NCBI GenBank assembly: GCA_903873705.1
Contig: CAIQPK010000069.1
Span: forward strand, 1-64,000
Origin: an uncultured Acidobacteriota bacterium
GTDB taxonomy: Bacteria; Acidobacteriota; Terriglobia; Terriglobales; Acidobacteriaceae
Reading direction: 5' to 3'
Length of the DNA stretch: 64,000 nucleotides
Both the position numbers and the translations under genes were made by a program. The notes below the pieces were generated by a model. That model was not told where the DNA came from. It saw only the letters and a program-made list of their open reading frames with translations, and made no database searches. Position 1 is the stretch's first letter. Each line of letters opens with the position of its first letter. Positions 44,843 to 53,652 of the stretch are shown in pieces.

Positions 44843-44979
44843 GCAGCGTTACTCTTCTCAGCCTTCTTCTTCTGCTCTTCGAGAATCCACTCGAGCTTCT
44901 TCCGCTCCCACGCAACGCCCTCGCGGCCAGCCTTGACGAGCTTCTCGGCGAATTTCTTCACATCAACCGTGGCTTCCAT
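44839..44979 (-). CDS. 46-residue partner of the zeta-like protein (putative antitoxin)
   Basis: A 46-residue charged helical protein (ATVDVKKFAEKLVKAG, WERKKLEWILEEQKKKAEKS) from ATG 44979 ends four bases inside the zeta-like gene, the usual toxin-antitoxin coupling. It is mostly predicted helix with a Lys-rich end and has no recognisable DNA-binding motif. The antitoxin role is inferred from position and size only. Confidence 0.55.
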   Translation of the reverse strand: MEATVDVKKFAEKLVKAGREGVAWERKKLEWILEEQKKKAEKSNAA

Positions 44980-44998
44980 ACCCAAATCCTACTCCTCG

Positions 44999-45301
44999 CT
45001 AAAGCCGTCCGTCATCCTCTTCATCACGCTCATCATCGAAGACCTCACCCTCATCATCTTCCTCGTCGCCGTCCTCATCCACCTCAACCTCAACATCCTC
45101 CACCCGCACCGGCCCATCCTCATCCGGCTCCATCACCGCCTGGATCCGGCTCTCCGCCGACGCCAGCTGCTTCTTGCACGCCTTCGACAACAGCATCCCG
45201 CGCTCAAACAGCGACACGCTCTCGTCCAGCGGCAGGCCACCCTCTTCCAGTCGAGCGACCACACTCTCCAACTCTGCCAGCTGCTCTTCGAAACTCGCCA
45301 T
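44999..45301 (-). CDS. xseB: Exodeoxyribonuclease VII small subunit
   Basis: This 100-residue protein has the XseB helical hairpin MASFEEQLAELESVVARLEE, LPLDESVSLFERGM and CKKQLASAESRIQAV. It pairs with XseA (not in the window) to form exonuclease VII. After residue 58 it has an unusual, almost entirely acidic extension (runs of Glu, Asp and Val). The start lies two bases after the stop of the methyltransferase/MTHFR gene, suggesting coupling. Confidence 0.9.
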   Translation of the reverse strand: MASFEEQLAELESVVARLEEGGLPLDESVSLFERGMLLSKACKKQLASAESRIQAVMEPDEDGPVRVEDVEVEVDEDGDEEDDEGEVFDDERDEEDDGRL

Positions 45302-45303
45302 CG

Positions 45304-47190
45304 CTACCTCGCCGCCCCTAGTACAGCCGTCAATCCCAGTACCTCAGCCGCCGCGTTGTACTTGCCGAACGGCGCGCTCACCTGGACACCCTGCACCCGC
45401 CCGCGCACCTCGGCCAGCATCTCGCTGGCAATCGCGATGCCCTCGGCAAACGCGCCTTCCTTCGACGTCTGCGCGGCCATGCGCGCGATCGTCTCGTCCG
45501 GCACACTGACGCGCAGATCGTTCTTCATGAACTCCGCATTGCGCAGGCTCGTCAGGGGCCAGATGCCGGCTATCACCGGGATCCGGAACTGCTCAATCCG
45601 CTTCAGAAACTCATCCAGCAGCCGCAGGTCAAACACAGGTTGCGTAATGCAGAACTCCGCGCCCGCCTCCACCTTGTATGCAAACCGCCGCACCTCGTGG
45701 TCGATGTCCGGCACACCCGGGTTCGCCGCAACGGAAATCGTAAAGCCCGTCGACTCACCCACCGAGTTCCTGCCGATATCCAGCCCATGATTCAGATTCC
45801 GCACAATGTTCACCAGCCCAATCGCGTCCACGTCAAACACCGCCGTCGCATCGGGGTAGTTGCCCATCTTCGGCGGATCGCCGGTCAGGCACAAAATATT
45901 CTTCAGCCCGATCGACGACGCGCCCAACAGGTCGCTCTGGATCGAGAGCACATTGCGATCGCGGCACGTGTAGTGCAGAATCGTCTCGATCCCCACCTTC
46001 TGTTGAATCTGTATGCAAAGGCTCTGCGCACTCATGCGCGCGCTGGCCCGCGGTGAGTCCGGCACGTTGATCGCATGAACGCCCAGGTCATGCAGGTAAC
46101 CCGCGCCCTCAAGCTCCTTGGTGCAGTCAATGCCCTTGGGTGAAACGATCTCGACCATCGTGACGAACTCGCCCGTGGCAATCATCTCGCCAATGCGCGA
46201 GCGCTCGGCCAAGGGCAGCGGCTGCACAGGATGCTCCACCGGCGGCGCAACGATGCCTGCCCGCGCCACACTCTGCTCGCCCGTGCCCTGAGCCTCCATT
46301 GCCCGCAGCGCACTCTTCATCGCGCGGATGTGGTTCGGCGTCGTGCCGCAGCAACCGCCCACCCAGTTCGCTCCGGCTTTGACAAACTTCCGTGCAAAGC
46401 TCGCCATGTACTCCGGCGACGTCAGATAAATATTGCGCCCTTCGACATTGCGCGGCATGCCGGCGTTCGGCATCGCCACCAGCGGCAGCGTGGTCACCTT
46501 GCGCATGCATTCGATCACGCTCAGCACCGTCGCCGGCCCCGAGCTGCAGTTGCACCCCAGCGCATTCGCTCCCGCCTCCGCCAGCCGTGCCGCAGCTGTC
46601 TCCGGGCTAGACCCGTCGAGGCAGTTCCCGTCCTCGTCGACCGTCACCATCACCACTACCGGCAGCTGCGGCGCCACTTTCTTAGCTGCATACACCGCCT
46701 GCTCGGCCTCGTCGATCGACATCATCGTCTCGATCATCAGCAGGTCCACGCCGCCTTCCGCCAGCGCCGCAATCTGCTCGGCAAACGCTGCCTGCGCTTC
46801 GTCGAGCCCCAACTTGCCCACCGGCTCCAGCCGCACGCCCAGCGGCCCGATTGCACCGGCGACAAACGCCTCGGTCCCCTGTTTTTCGCGAGTCGCGTCG
46901 ACGCACTGCCGCGCAATCTGCGCCCCGGCCAAGTTGAACTCGCGGACCTTATCGCGCAGCCCAAACCGCTCCAGCCGGTACGCATTCGCGCCGAAGGTGT
47001 TGGTTTCAATCACCTCGGCACCGGCCTGCAGGTACTCCTGGTGCACCAGCCGCACGTTCTCCGGCTCGCGTACGTTCAGTTCGTCGTAGCAGCGGTTGAT
47101 AAAAACACCCCGGCTGTACAACATCGTGCCCATCGCACCGTCGCACAAAACCGTTCCGCCGGCAAAAAGCCTGTCTATCGATCCCGCCAA
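45304..47190 (-). CDS. Bifunctional homocysteine S-methyltransferase / methylenetetrahydrofolate reductase
   Basis: This 628-residue fusion joins an N-terminal pterin- or betaine-type homocysteine methyltransferase domain (DGAMGTMLYSRGV, ETNTFGANAYRL, zinc ligands in LGCNCSSGP and GGCCGTTP) and a C-terminal FAD-dependent MTHFR TIM barrel (from about residue 330: EIVSPKGIDCTKEL, ILCLTGDPPKMG, QPVFDLRLLDEF). The two activities generate 5-methyltetrahydrofolate and methylate homocysteine to methionine, as proposed for YitJ-like proteins. The start is TTG at 47190 with AGGAGA upstream. It is the first gene of a unit with xseB and perhaps the zeta pair. Confidence 0.93.
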   Translation of the reverse strand: MAGSIDRLFAGGTVLCDGAMGTMLYSRGVFINRCYDELNVREPENVRLVHQEYLQAGAEVIETNTFGANAYRLERFGLRDKVREFNLAGAQIARQCVDATREKQGTEAFVAGAIGPLGVRLEPVGKLGLDEAQAAFAEQIAALAEGGVDLLMIETMMSIDEAEQAVYAAKKVAPQLPVVVMVTVDEDGNCLDGSSPETAAARLAEAGANALGCNCSSGPATVLSVIECMRKVTTLPLVAMPNAGMPRNVEGRNIYLTSPEYMASFARKFVKAGANWVGGCCGTTPNHIRAMKSALRAMEAQGTGEQSVARAGIVAPPVEHPVQPLPLAERSRIGEMIATGEFVTMVEIVSPKGIDCTKELEGAGYLHDLGVHAINVPDSPRASARMSAQSLCIQIQQKVGIETILHYTCRDRNVLSIQSDLLGASSIGLKNILCLTGDPPKMGNYPDATAVFDVDAIGLVNIVRNLNHGLDIGRNSVGESTGFTISVAANPGVPDIDHEVRRFAYKVEAGAEFCITQPVFDLRLLDEFLKRIEQFRIPVIAGIWPLTSLRNAEFMKNDLRVSVPDETIARMAAQTSKEGAFAEGIAIASEMLAEVRGRVQGVQVSAPFGKYNAAAEVLGLTAVLGAAR

Positions 47191-47304
47191 ACCTTCTCCT
47201 CGTCATTACGTCCAATTTTCATCCTATGCCACCCGTCAAGCCGCACCAAACCCCTGTACAACTCCATCCCCCCTGCATCCGCACCAGTCCAGATGACGGT
47301 TTGG

Positions 47305-47310
47305 TATACT
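47305..47310 (+). promoter_or_regulatory. -10 hexamer upstream of the lipoprotein gene
   Basis: TATACT (in TTTGGTATACTTTGG), 59 bases upstream of the TTG start at 47370. Confidence 0.35.
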
Positions 47311-47369
47311 TTGGCCTGAAACTAAAGCCTGCAAGCGCATTTCTGTGCCGTGGCTCGGAGTCGTTACCG

Positions 47370-48938
47370 TTGAAGATTAGAAGTGTTGCCGCCCGGCTGT
47401 ATGCGGGTCTCCTGCTGACCGTCGTTGTGTTGTCCTTCACCGGTTGCGGCCAGGTGCTCTACAAAGCGCCGCAGAACAACTTCGCCGGCCGGCCTATCCC
47501 GCCGAGCGGCCTTTTGCAGCGGGTTCTCGCCACTTACAGCGCCAACGGCATTTCCGGCGGAGCGGTGATACTGGACGGCTTGCGCGATCTGCGCGGCAAC
47601 GTCCAGAACACCATCCAGCAATACCCCGTCAACGGCTTCTCCGGTGGCAGCGCCAACATCATTTTCAACTATCCTGAGCAGACCACCGGATACATCTACT
47701 CGGCCTCCAACGGAACGGTATCCACGGTTAACTACTCCAAGGAATCCGTAACCGGCACCGCCGCCAGTTTTATCGCCAATCCCGGTTCCGTCGCCGCGTC
47801 CCCCGACGGCACGCGTTTTGTCGCAGCAATCGAAGCCGGCGGCGTATTGATGATCAGCGATAAGAACGGCACCTTCCCCATGAACCTGCCGAACGTCTAC
47901 AAAGTTGCGATCAACACGGGCAACACCGTCATCTTGGGCATGGTGCGCAACTCCAATACGCTCTACCGCATCGTGAAGCTCGACGCCACCAGCAACCCGG
48001 TTACGCCTCCCGGTGCTGTCGACTGCCAGCCCCTCATCCTTCCCATTTACTGCGTTGTCCCCGTCCCCGGCACGTTTGACCGTCCATCCGATGTTTCGTT
48101 CTCCGTCGACGGTTCGACCGCCTACGTGCTTAACTGCGGTCCCGAGTGCGGTGGCACGGCGGCCAGCATCACCTTCCTGCAGGAAGGCGCGCTTACCATC
48201 AACGTCATTCCCAAGGTCAATCCTCTGGACCCCGCCGCACCTTCACCCGCTCAAGTATTGCCCGTCGCCAATCCTGTCCCGATCCCCGGAGGGGTTACTA
48301 CCGTCCTATCCGACGGCACCACCCTCTACATCGCGGGCCAGCTGCTTCTGGCCAACGGGCTCTTCACCGGTACGCTATCGACCCTCAACCTGAACACCTA
48401 TAAGGTGACCGGGAACTACTCCATTTCCGACGGCCATCACTCCAAGATGCTCTTCGCGGATGACAACACGCTGTGGATCGGATCCCAGCAGTGCGCCAAC
48501 GGACAGCGCGCCGCGCTCGCAGCTCAGCAGCTGGCAGCCCATCAAAGCACCACCCAGGCGGCCAATTACAACTGCCTCACCGAGGTCACGCTGAGTGGCG
48601 CAACGCCAACGGTCAACATCTTCCCTGCGGTTACACAGGTGCCCTCTGGAGCAACAGCCACGCCCGTTATGGTTGGTTACCCCAACACCGATCAGAATGC
48701 GTATTACTACGGCAACTTGACCGGCCTGTGCTGGGTGCAGCTGTACCACAAGGTCTTCACGGCATACGGCGGCCAGGTTCACGCCTTCTACACCGGCGGC
48801 AAGATTGTCGATCAAAACGATCCCGGCGTCGGCACTACTCCAGCAGTCGGCACAGAGATCAACAACGCCAATTTCACCGTGCAGGGTACCGTCCTCGACG
48901 TCGCCTACATGGATGCCATCACCAACTCTGCCAACTAA
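47370..48938 (+). CDS. Lipoprotein with beta-propeller-like repeats
   Basis: This 522-residue envelope protein starts at TTG 47370 (GGAG nine bases upstream); the frame is open upstream to 47226. The leader ends in a lipobox-like SFTGC near residue 25. Repeats of the form GYIYSASNGTVSTVNYSKES, SVAASPDGTRFVAA and VSFSVDGSTAYVLNCG suggest YVTN-type propeller blades, with further segments in the C-terminal half. Several Cys residues may form disulfides. The function is unknown; such proteins are often surface binding or scaffold proteins. bshB1 follows after five bases. Confidence 0.75.
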   Translation: MKIRSVAARLYAGLLLTVVVLSFTGCGQVLYKAPQNNFAGRPIPPSGLLQRVLATYSANGISGGAVILDGLRDLRGNVQNTIQQYPVNGFSGGSANIIFNYPEQTTGYIYSASNGTVSTVNYSKESVTGTAASFIANPGSVAASPDGTRFVAAIEAGGVLMISDKNGTFPMNLPNVYKVAINTGNTVILGMVRNSNTLYRIVKLDATSNPVTPPGAVDCQPLILPIYCVVPVPGTFDRPSDVSFSVDGSTAYVLNCGPECGGTAASITFLQEGALTINVIPKVNPLDPAAPSPAQVLPVANPVPIPGGVTTVLSDGTTLYIAGQLLLANGLFTGTLSTLNLNTYKVTGNYSISDGHHSKMLFADDNTLWIGSQQCANGQRAALAAQQLAAHQSTTQAANYNCLTEVTLSGATPTVNIFPAVTQVPSGATATPVMVGYPNTDQNAYYYGNLTGLCWVQLYHKVFTAYGGQVHAFYTGGKIVDQNDPGVGTTPAVGTEINNANFTVQGTVLDVAYMDAITNSAN

Positions 48939-48943
48939 CGCTC

Positions 48944-49705
48944 ATGCCTGCAATCGACGGTCCAGCCACCTTCACGACCGTCGACATCCTCGCCATAGCA
49001 GCCCATCGCGATGACGTGGAGCAGACCTGTGGCGGCACGCTGCTGGTGCAGCAGGCGCTGGGTTCCCGCACCGGCATAGTCGATCTCACGCAGGGCGAGG
49101 CCGGTACCCGTGGCTCAGCCGCCGAGCGGGCCGCTGAAGCCGCCGATGCTGGCCGCATCCTCCGCGCCTCGCACCGCGAAGCCCTCGACCTTCCCGACGG
49201 CAACATCCAGAACACCTACGAGAACCGGCTCAAGCTCGCCGCTGCCTTGCGACGCCTGCGCCCGCGCGTGGTCATCCTGCCTTACTGGCAGGGCCGCCAC
49301 CCCGACCACTACACCGCCGCCACGCTCGGCTACGAGGCCTGCTTCATAGCCGGCCTCTCGCGGCTGGAGCTTCCCCTGGAACTCAATGCCGCGGGCCTCG
49401 CTCCTCACCGCCCCTACAAGATTCTCTATGCCTCGCTCTACGCCGACGTCCGCCCGACTTTCGTCGTCGACATCACCGAGCACATCGAGACGCGTCTGCA
49501 ATCCCTGCTTGCCTATCGCTCCCAGTACGGCAATCAAACTTCCGGCAGCGGCCTCTTCGTACCGGAAGACGATATTCGCGAGCGCATGTACGCCACGGCG
49601 CGCCACTATGGCCTGCTCGCCGGGGTCCGCTACGCCGAGCCCTTCGTGCAAAAAGAGGTCGCTCTCACTGTCGACCTCATGATGCTGCCCGTTCAGAGCA
49701 TCTAA
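48944..49705 (+). CDS. bshB1: Bacillithiol biosynthesis deacetylase BshB1
   Basis: This 253-residue PIG-L/LmbE-type zinc deacetylase releases acetate from N-acetylglucosaminyl-malate in bacillithiol synthesis. It has the zinc motif AAHRDDVEQTCGGTL (AHxDD), GEAGTRGSAAERAAEAA, the catalytic PYWQGRHPDHY and the C-terminal YATARHYGLLAGVRYAEPF, which is the mark of BshB1. No bshA or bshC is in the window. Together with the glutaredoxin and DinB-type genes it suggests bacillithiol as the cell's thiol. Confidence 0.93.
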   Translation: MPAIDGPATFTTVDILAIAAHRDDVEQTCGGTLLVQQALGSRTGIVDLTQGEAGTRGSAAERAAEAADAGRILRASHREALDLPDGNIQNTYENRLKLAAALRRLRPRVVILPYWQGRHPDHYTAATLGYEACFIAGLSRLELPLELNAAGLAPHRPYKILYASLYADVRPTFVVDITEHIETRLQSLLAYRSQYGNQTSGSGLFVPEDDIRERMYATARHYGLLAGVRYAEPFVQKEVALTVDLMMLPVQSI

Positions 49706-49958
49706 CTCTCGACATCGTTACTCCCAATAAGGTTGCCTGCGGAATTTATTTAAATACGCGACGACTTAGGTTGCCTACTTATCGATAAAACTCCCGTATT
49801 TACAGCTTATTTGCGATAAGAACGCCTCCAAAATATATATATATGGCAAGTTATGTAAATCCACTCCTGAACTGGCATCGTACCCCCTACGTACGCTGCA
49901 AGACAACGGAGAGCGACACGTTCGCCGCCGCTACCGGGCTAAATCAGGAGATACATTC
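49706..49958. other. AT-rich upstream region of the ferritin-like genes
   Basis: This 253-base gap is clearly richer in A/T than the rest. It holds two GGTTGCCT motifs (49731 and 49769), the perfect palindrome TTATCGATAA (49779-49788), a CTTATTTGCGATAAG inverted repeat (49806-49820) and an alternating AATATATATATATG tract near 49832-49845. It probably contains the promoter and operator of the following two genes. Confidence 0.55.
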
Positions 49959-50978
49959 GTGGAAAAATCAAGCAACATACTAGACAAAGCTCTATCTCGC
50001 CGGACGCTTCTTACCGGTGCAGGCAGCGTGGCAACCATGGCGCTCATAGCCGGTTGCGGGAACGATCCCGCTACCGCGTTCCCCGCCGGCAGTATAAGTA
50101 GCTCTTACACCGATGCCGACATCCTCAACTTCGCCCTCAACCTCGAGTATCTTGAAGCCGAGTTCTATCTCCGTGCCGCAACCGGATTGGGCTTGTCTGC
50201 CGCCGATGCAGGCAGCAACGCCGGCACCGTCACCGGCGGGGCAAAGGTCACCGGCCTAACCCCCGCGCAGCAGAACATCCTGAACGAAATCGCCTACGAC
50301 GAGCAGTCGCACGTACAGTTCCTGCGTAAGGCCCTGGGCTCCTCCGCGGTCTCCCGCCCCAACATAGACCTCACCTTCTTCGGTCCTCTCGCTGTCGCCG
50401 CCGGCATCACCACCGCAGCCACCGGTGCCGGTTCGTTCAACCCCTTCACCACGGCCGCTCCGAATGCATGGGATGGCTTCCTCGTCGGTGCCTTCGTCTT
50501 TGAAGACGTCGGGGTCACTGCCTACAACGGTGCAGCCGGACTCATCACTACCGCCGGCATCACCGCTGGATACCTCAGCGCCGCCGCCGGCATCATGGCC
50601 GTCGAAGCCTACCACGCTGCCTACGTCCGCACCTACCTGACAGCCCAGGCTTATCAGTTGGGCACCACAGCCTATCCGTTCTTCGGCTTTGCCAACAAGG
50701 TAGTCGCTCTCCGCGCCACGCTCGGCGGCGGTAACGAAACCGCTCTAGCGGGTCCCGTCGCAGCGGCCACCACAGTCCCCAACGCTACAGCGAGCACCAT
50801 CGTCGCGGCAGATTCAAGCGCTCTTGCCTTCCACCGGACCACCGATCAGGTCCTGCACATCGTCTACGGCCAGGCCAACGTCCCCAGCCCTAACGGCGGC
50901 ACCATCGCTGCGGGCATCGCTAAGGGCGGCTTCTTCCCCAACGGACTCAACGGCACGATTTCCGTAACAAACAACTAA
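49959..50978 (+). CDS. Tat-exported ferritin-like protein (copy 1), probable lipoprotein
   Basis: This 339-residue protein starts with GTG at 49959 (AGGAG eight bases upstream). The N-terminus SRRTLLTGAGSVATMALIAGC joins a Tat motif to a lipobox. The mature part is of the bacterial ferritin-like (Ferritin_2, dessication-related) type: DADILNFALNLEYLEAEFY, EIAYDEQSHVQFLRKALG with the Glu and His iron-type ligands, and IMAVEAYHAAYVRTYL. It may bind iron or protect against oxidative stress, but the function is not established. It is followed by a paralogue 11 bases downstream. Confidence 0.85.
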   Translation: MEKSSNILDKALSRRTLLTGAGSVATMALIAGCGNDPATAFPAGSISSSYTDADILNFALNLEYLEAEFYLRAATGLGLSAADAGSNAGTVTGGAKVTGLTPAQQNILNEIAYDEQSHVQFLRKALGSSAVSRPNIDLTFFGPLAVAAGITTAATGAGSFNPFTTAAPNAWDGFLVGAFVFEDVGVTAYNGAAGLITTAGITAGYLSAAAGIMAVEAYHAAYVRTYLTAQAYQLGTTAYPFFGFANKVVALRATLGGGNETALAGPVAAATTVPNATASTIVAADSSALAFHRTTDQVLHIVYGQANVPSPNGGTIAAGIAKGGFFPNGLNGTISVTNN

Positions 50979-50989
50979 GGACAAACGAC

Positions 50990-52036
50990 ATGGCAACCCA
51001 GGAAACCAAACAACTCGACAACATCATCGCCAGTCGTCGTGCGATGCTCGTGGGCGGTGGCGCAGCACTCGCTGCCCTCGCTCTCGCACCAGCCGCCAAG
51101 GCCGCCACTACCGTCACCACCTTTACTGATGCCGACATCCTCAACTTCGCACTCAACCTTGAGTATCTCGAAGCCAACTTCTATTACGTTGCCGCCTTCG
51201 GCTGCACCATCAACGCTCCCAACGCAGCCGCCATCGCCGCTGGCGCACCCAGCGCCGGCATCGGCATCGGCGCCGGCACCACGGCAGCAGGTACGGCAGC
51301 AACCACCGGCGGAGCCACTATGGTCCCCTTCGCCATCCCTGCTGTCCGAGCCTACGCCACCGAAACCGCGATCGAAGAAGGCAAGCACGTCATCTTTCTC
51401 CGCAGCGCCCTCGGCAGCGGGGCCGTGGCTCAACCTGCCATCGACGTCAGCACAGTAGCCTTCTCCGCCGCCGCCAGCGCCGCCGGCATCGGCCCTGCCT
51501 TCAACCCTTACTCGTCGGACGCCAACTTCCTCGTCGGCGCCTACATCTTTGAAGACGTCGGCGTCACCGCTTACCACGGAGCCGCTCCACTCATCAGCAC
51601 CACCCCAACAGGCAAGACGTATCTCCAGGCCGCCGCCAGCATTCTCGCTGTCGAGGCGTACCACGCCGGCCTCATCCGCACCACCATCAATGGCCTCGAC
51701 CCCAACAACGTCGCCGGTTACATCACGCTCACCCAGCAAATCTCCGCCTTGCGCGCCAAGTTGTCGAAGGCCGTCGCTCCCACGAGCCCGGCATTCCCCA
51801 CAGGAACCTACGGCGACGACATACCGCTCACCGCCTCAGGCTCCACCACCTACTCCCTAGAAGGCAGCACCCAACCCGCGACAACCATCGTCAACGCCGC
51901 TCAAGACACCGTCATTGCTTTCTCCCGCACCACCACCCAGGTACTGAACATCGTCACCGGCGGCGGCGCAGCGACGGCGGGGACCAAGGCCACCGGCGTC
52001 TTCTTCCCCAGCGGCCTCAACGGCACGTTCTCCTAA
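50990..52036 (+). CDS. Tat-exported ferritin-like protein (copy 2)
   Basis: This 348-residue paralogue of the preceding protein has the Tat signal ASRRAMLVGGGAALAALALA ending AKAA, without a lipobox. It shares DADILNFALNLEYLEANFYY and ILAVEAYHAGLIRTTI. In place of EIAYDEQSHVQFL it has AIEEGKHVIFLRSALG, so the first Glu and the His are kept. It has an Ala/Gly/Thr-rich insert near residues 70-105. It is co-transcribed with copy 1 and followed by a perfect terminator. Confidence 0.85.
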   Translation: MATQETKQLDNIIASRRAMLVGGGAALAALALAPAAKAATTVTTFTDADILNFALNLEYLEANFYYVAAFGCTINAPNAAAIAAGAPSAGIGIGAGTTAAGTAATTGGATMVPFAIPAVRAYATETAIEEGKHVIFLRSALGSGAVAQPAIDVSTVAFSAAASAAGIGPAFNPYSSDANFLVGAYIFEDVGVTAYHGAAPLISTTPTGKTYLQAAASILAVEAYHAGLIRTTINGLDPNNVAGYITLTQQISALRAKLSKAVAPTSPAFPTGTYGDDIPLTASGSTTYSLEGSTQPATTIVNAAQDTVIAFSRTTTQVLNIVTGGGAATAGTKATGVFFPSGLNGTFS

Positions 52037-52055
52037 ACCGCAATCCAACCTGAAA

Positions 52056-52088
52056 GGCGCACCCCCAAAGGGTGCGCCGTTCTTTTTC
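52056..52088 (+). terminator. Intrinsic terminator of the ferritin-like operon
   Basis: GGCGCACCC, loop CCAAA, GGGTGCGCC form a perfect 9-bp stem, followed by GTTCTTTTTC. Confidence 0.92.
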
Positions 52089-52103
52089 GCGCATCACTCA
52101 TCG

Positions 52104-52718
52104 TTACGCTGTAGTCGCCACCAACAGCCGCTCATCCACAAATCGCACCAGCTCCTGGCTGCAATAACATCCTTCGCTCATCGTGAATCCCCGCGCCCTA
52201 GCAGTCAGTTCAGGCGCAACGCCTTGCCACACCGTCTCCCCCGCCGCCAGCGGCATCACCACCGCGTCCGCACGATCCAGATACCGCAGCGCCGATGCCT
52301 TGAAGTCGGCCACCGCAGGATCGAGCACCGTCACAAAAACATCCGGCCGCAAGAACCGCAGCACGCTGTTCGATTCGATGATGACGTTCTCCGCCTCAGC
52401 CATCAACGCGCGCAATCGGGGCATCGCTGCCACCAGCTGCCCCTGCCGCGTCCTCACCCAAAACGCCCGCTCAGCCCCCGCAGCAAGATAGCGCGCCGAG
52501 TCAGTTCCACTTGTCCGGCTGCGCTCTTCACTCACGGCGATACCGTGGTCCGCTGTCTCGCAGTTACAGGGCTCGCCATTCGCCGAGCACACCCCGTGCC
52601 CGAACTGCGTAATCTTCACCGCGGTCCAGCGCCGCTCCGGCAGCGCAGCGATCAGCCCGGCAACCACGCTCGTTTTGCCGATATTGCGCGTGTGTCCACC
52701 CACGACGACGATGCCCAC
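52104..52718 (-). CDS. MobB-like P-loop NTPase
   Basis: This 204-residue protein has an N-terminal P-loop GGHTRNIGKTS (residues 7-17) and VKITQFGHGVC, in the style of the MobB/SIMIBI GTPases. It also has several Cys (GEPCNCET) that could bind metal, and IIESNSVLRFLRPDVFVTV as the Walker B region. Characterised MobB proteins assist molybdenum cofactor dinucleotide formation; that role is only a possibility here. The start is GTG at 52718 with AGGAG six bases upstream. It is downstream of lpxD with a 19-base gap. Confidence 0.65.
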   Translation of the reverse strand: MGIVVVGGHTRNIGKTSVVAGLIAALPERRWTAVKITQFGHGVCSANGEPCNCETADHGIAVSEERSRTSGTDSARYLAAGAERAFWVRTRQGQLVAAMPRLRALMAEAENVIIESNSVLRFLRPDVFVTVLDPAVADFKASALRYLDRADAVVMPLAAGETVWQGVAPELTARARGFTMSEGCYCSQELVRFVDERLLVATTA

Positions 52719-52737
52719 ATCGATCTCCTAAGCGCCT

Positions 52738-53652
52738 CTACTTCAGACGCCGAACCTTTGCCAGTGTCTTCAGATACTCCTTCAGCGGGACGGCCGGCAC
52801 GCCCATCAACATCTCACCCGGTCCATCCACGCGCTTGTGCGGAAACACCCCACTGGCCCCGCCCAGAATCACGCCTTTGCCTACGGTCACGTGGTCACCC
52901 AGGCCTACCTGCCCCGCCAGCACCGCGCCATCCTCAATCACGCACGACCCCGAAATTCCCACCTGCGCCGCAATCACCACGTTCTTCCCAATTACGCAGT
53001 TGTGCCCAATGTGCACCTGGTTGTCGATCTTCGTCCCCGCACCGATCCGCGTCTCACCCAGCGCGCCACGGTCGATCGTGGTGTTGGCTCCAATCTCCAC
53101 GTCATCTTCAATCACGCACTTGCCCTGCTGCGGAAAAAGCAGGTATTCGCCCGTCGCGTTGTTGCGCACGTAACCGAAGCCAGTCGCCCCCACTACGGCT
53201 CCGGCCTGCACCACCACGCGATCTCCGAGCAGCGCTCCCCGGCACAGCGTCACGTTGCTGCCGATCCTTCCGTTATCTCCCACAATCACATCCGCTTCAA
53301 TCACCGCACCGGCGTCCACCCGCGTTCCCGCACCGAGCCGTGCCGTCGCATCCACGCTCGCCGCCGCATGCACCAGCGGCCCCTCCGGCTTCCTCGCCAG
53401 CGCACGTCCACACAGCGCGAACGCATACTTCGGATCCCGCACCGCCAGCACGCGCTCTTCAGAGCCGTCAGCAGCCGGCGCCAGGATCAAGCCCGCCGTG
53501 CTCTTCAACGCCACGGCCAGCGAGGCAGCATCCTGCGCAAAGACGACCGCCTCCGGCCCCGCATCAGCGAACCCCGACACCCGCAAGACCTCGCGCGCAT
53601 CGTCGCCCCTCAGTTCAGCGCCGACCAGCACCGCTATCTCTTGAGCCGTCAT
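52738..53652 (-). CDS. lpxD: UDP-3-O-acylglucosamine N-acyltransferase LpxD
   Basis: LpxD adds the second hydroxyacyl chain to UDP-glucosamine in lipid A synthesis. The 304-residue protein has the uridine-binding N-terminal domain and a left-handed beta-helix of hexapeptide repeats ([20 protein letters not shown] onward). It has the catalytic His in [14 protein letters not shown] near residue 218 and a short C-terminal helix. It is about 35 residues shorter than the E. coli enzyme, mostly at the ends. Its ATG overlaps the stop of the upstream acyltransferase (TGATG), so the two lipid A genes form an operon. Confidence 0.95.
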   Translation of the reverse strand: MTAQEIAVLVGAELRGDDAREVLRVSGFADAGPEAVVFAQDAASLAVALKSTAGLILAPAADGSEERVLAVRDPKYAFALCGRALARKPEGPLVHAAASVDATARLGAGTRVDAGAVIEADVIVGDNGRIGSNVTLCRGALLGDRVVVQAGAVVGATGFGYVRNNATGEYLLFPQQGKCVIEDDVEIGANTTIDRGALGETRIGAGTKIDNQVHIGHNCVIGKNVVIAAQVGISGSCVIEDGAVLAGQVGLGDHVTVGKGVILGGASGVFPHKRVDGPGEMLMGVPAVPLKEYLKTLAKVRRLK

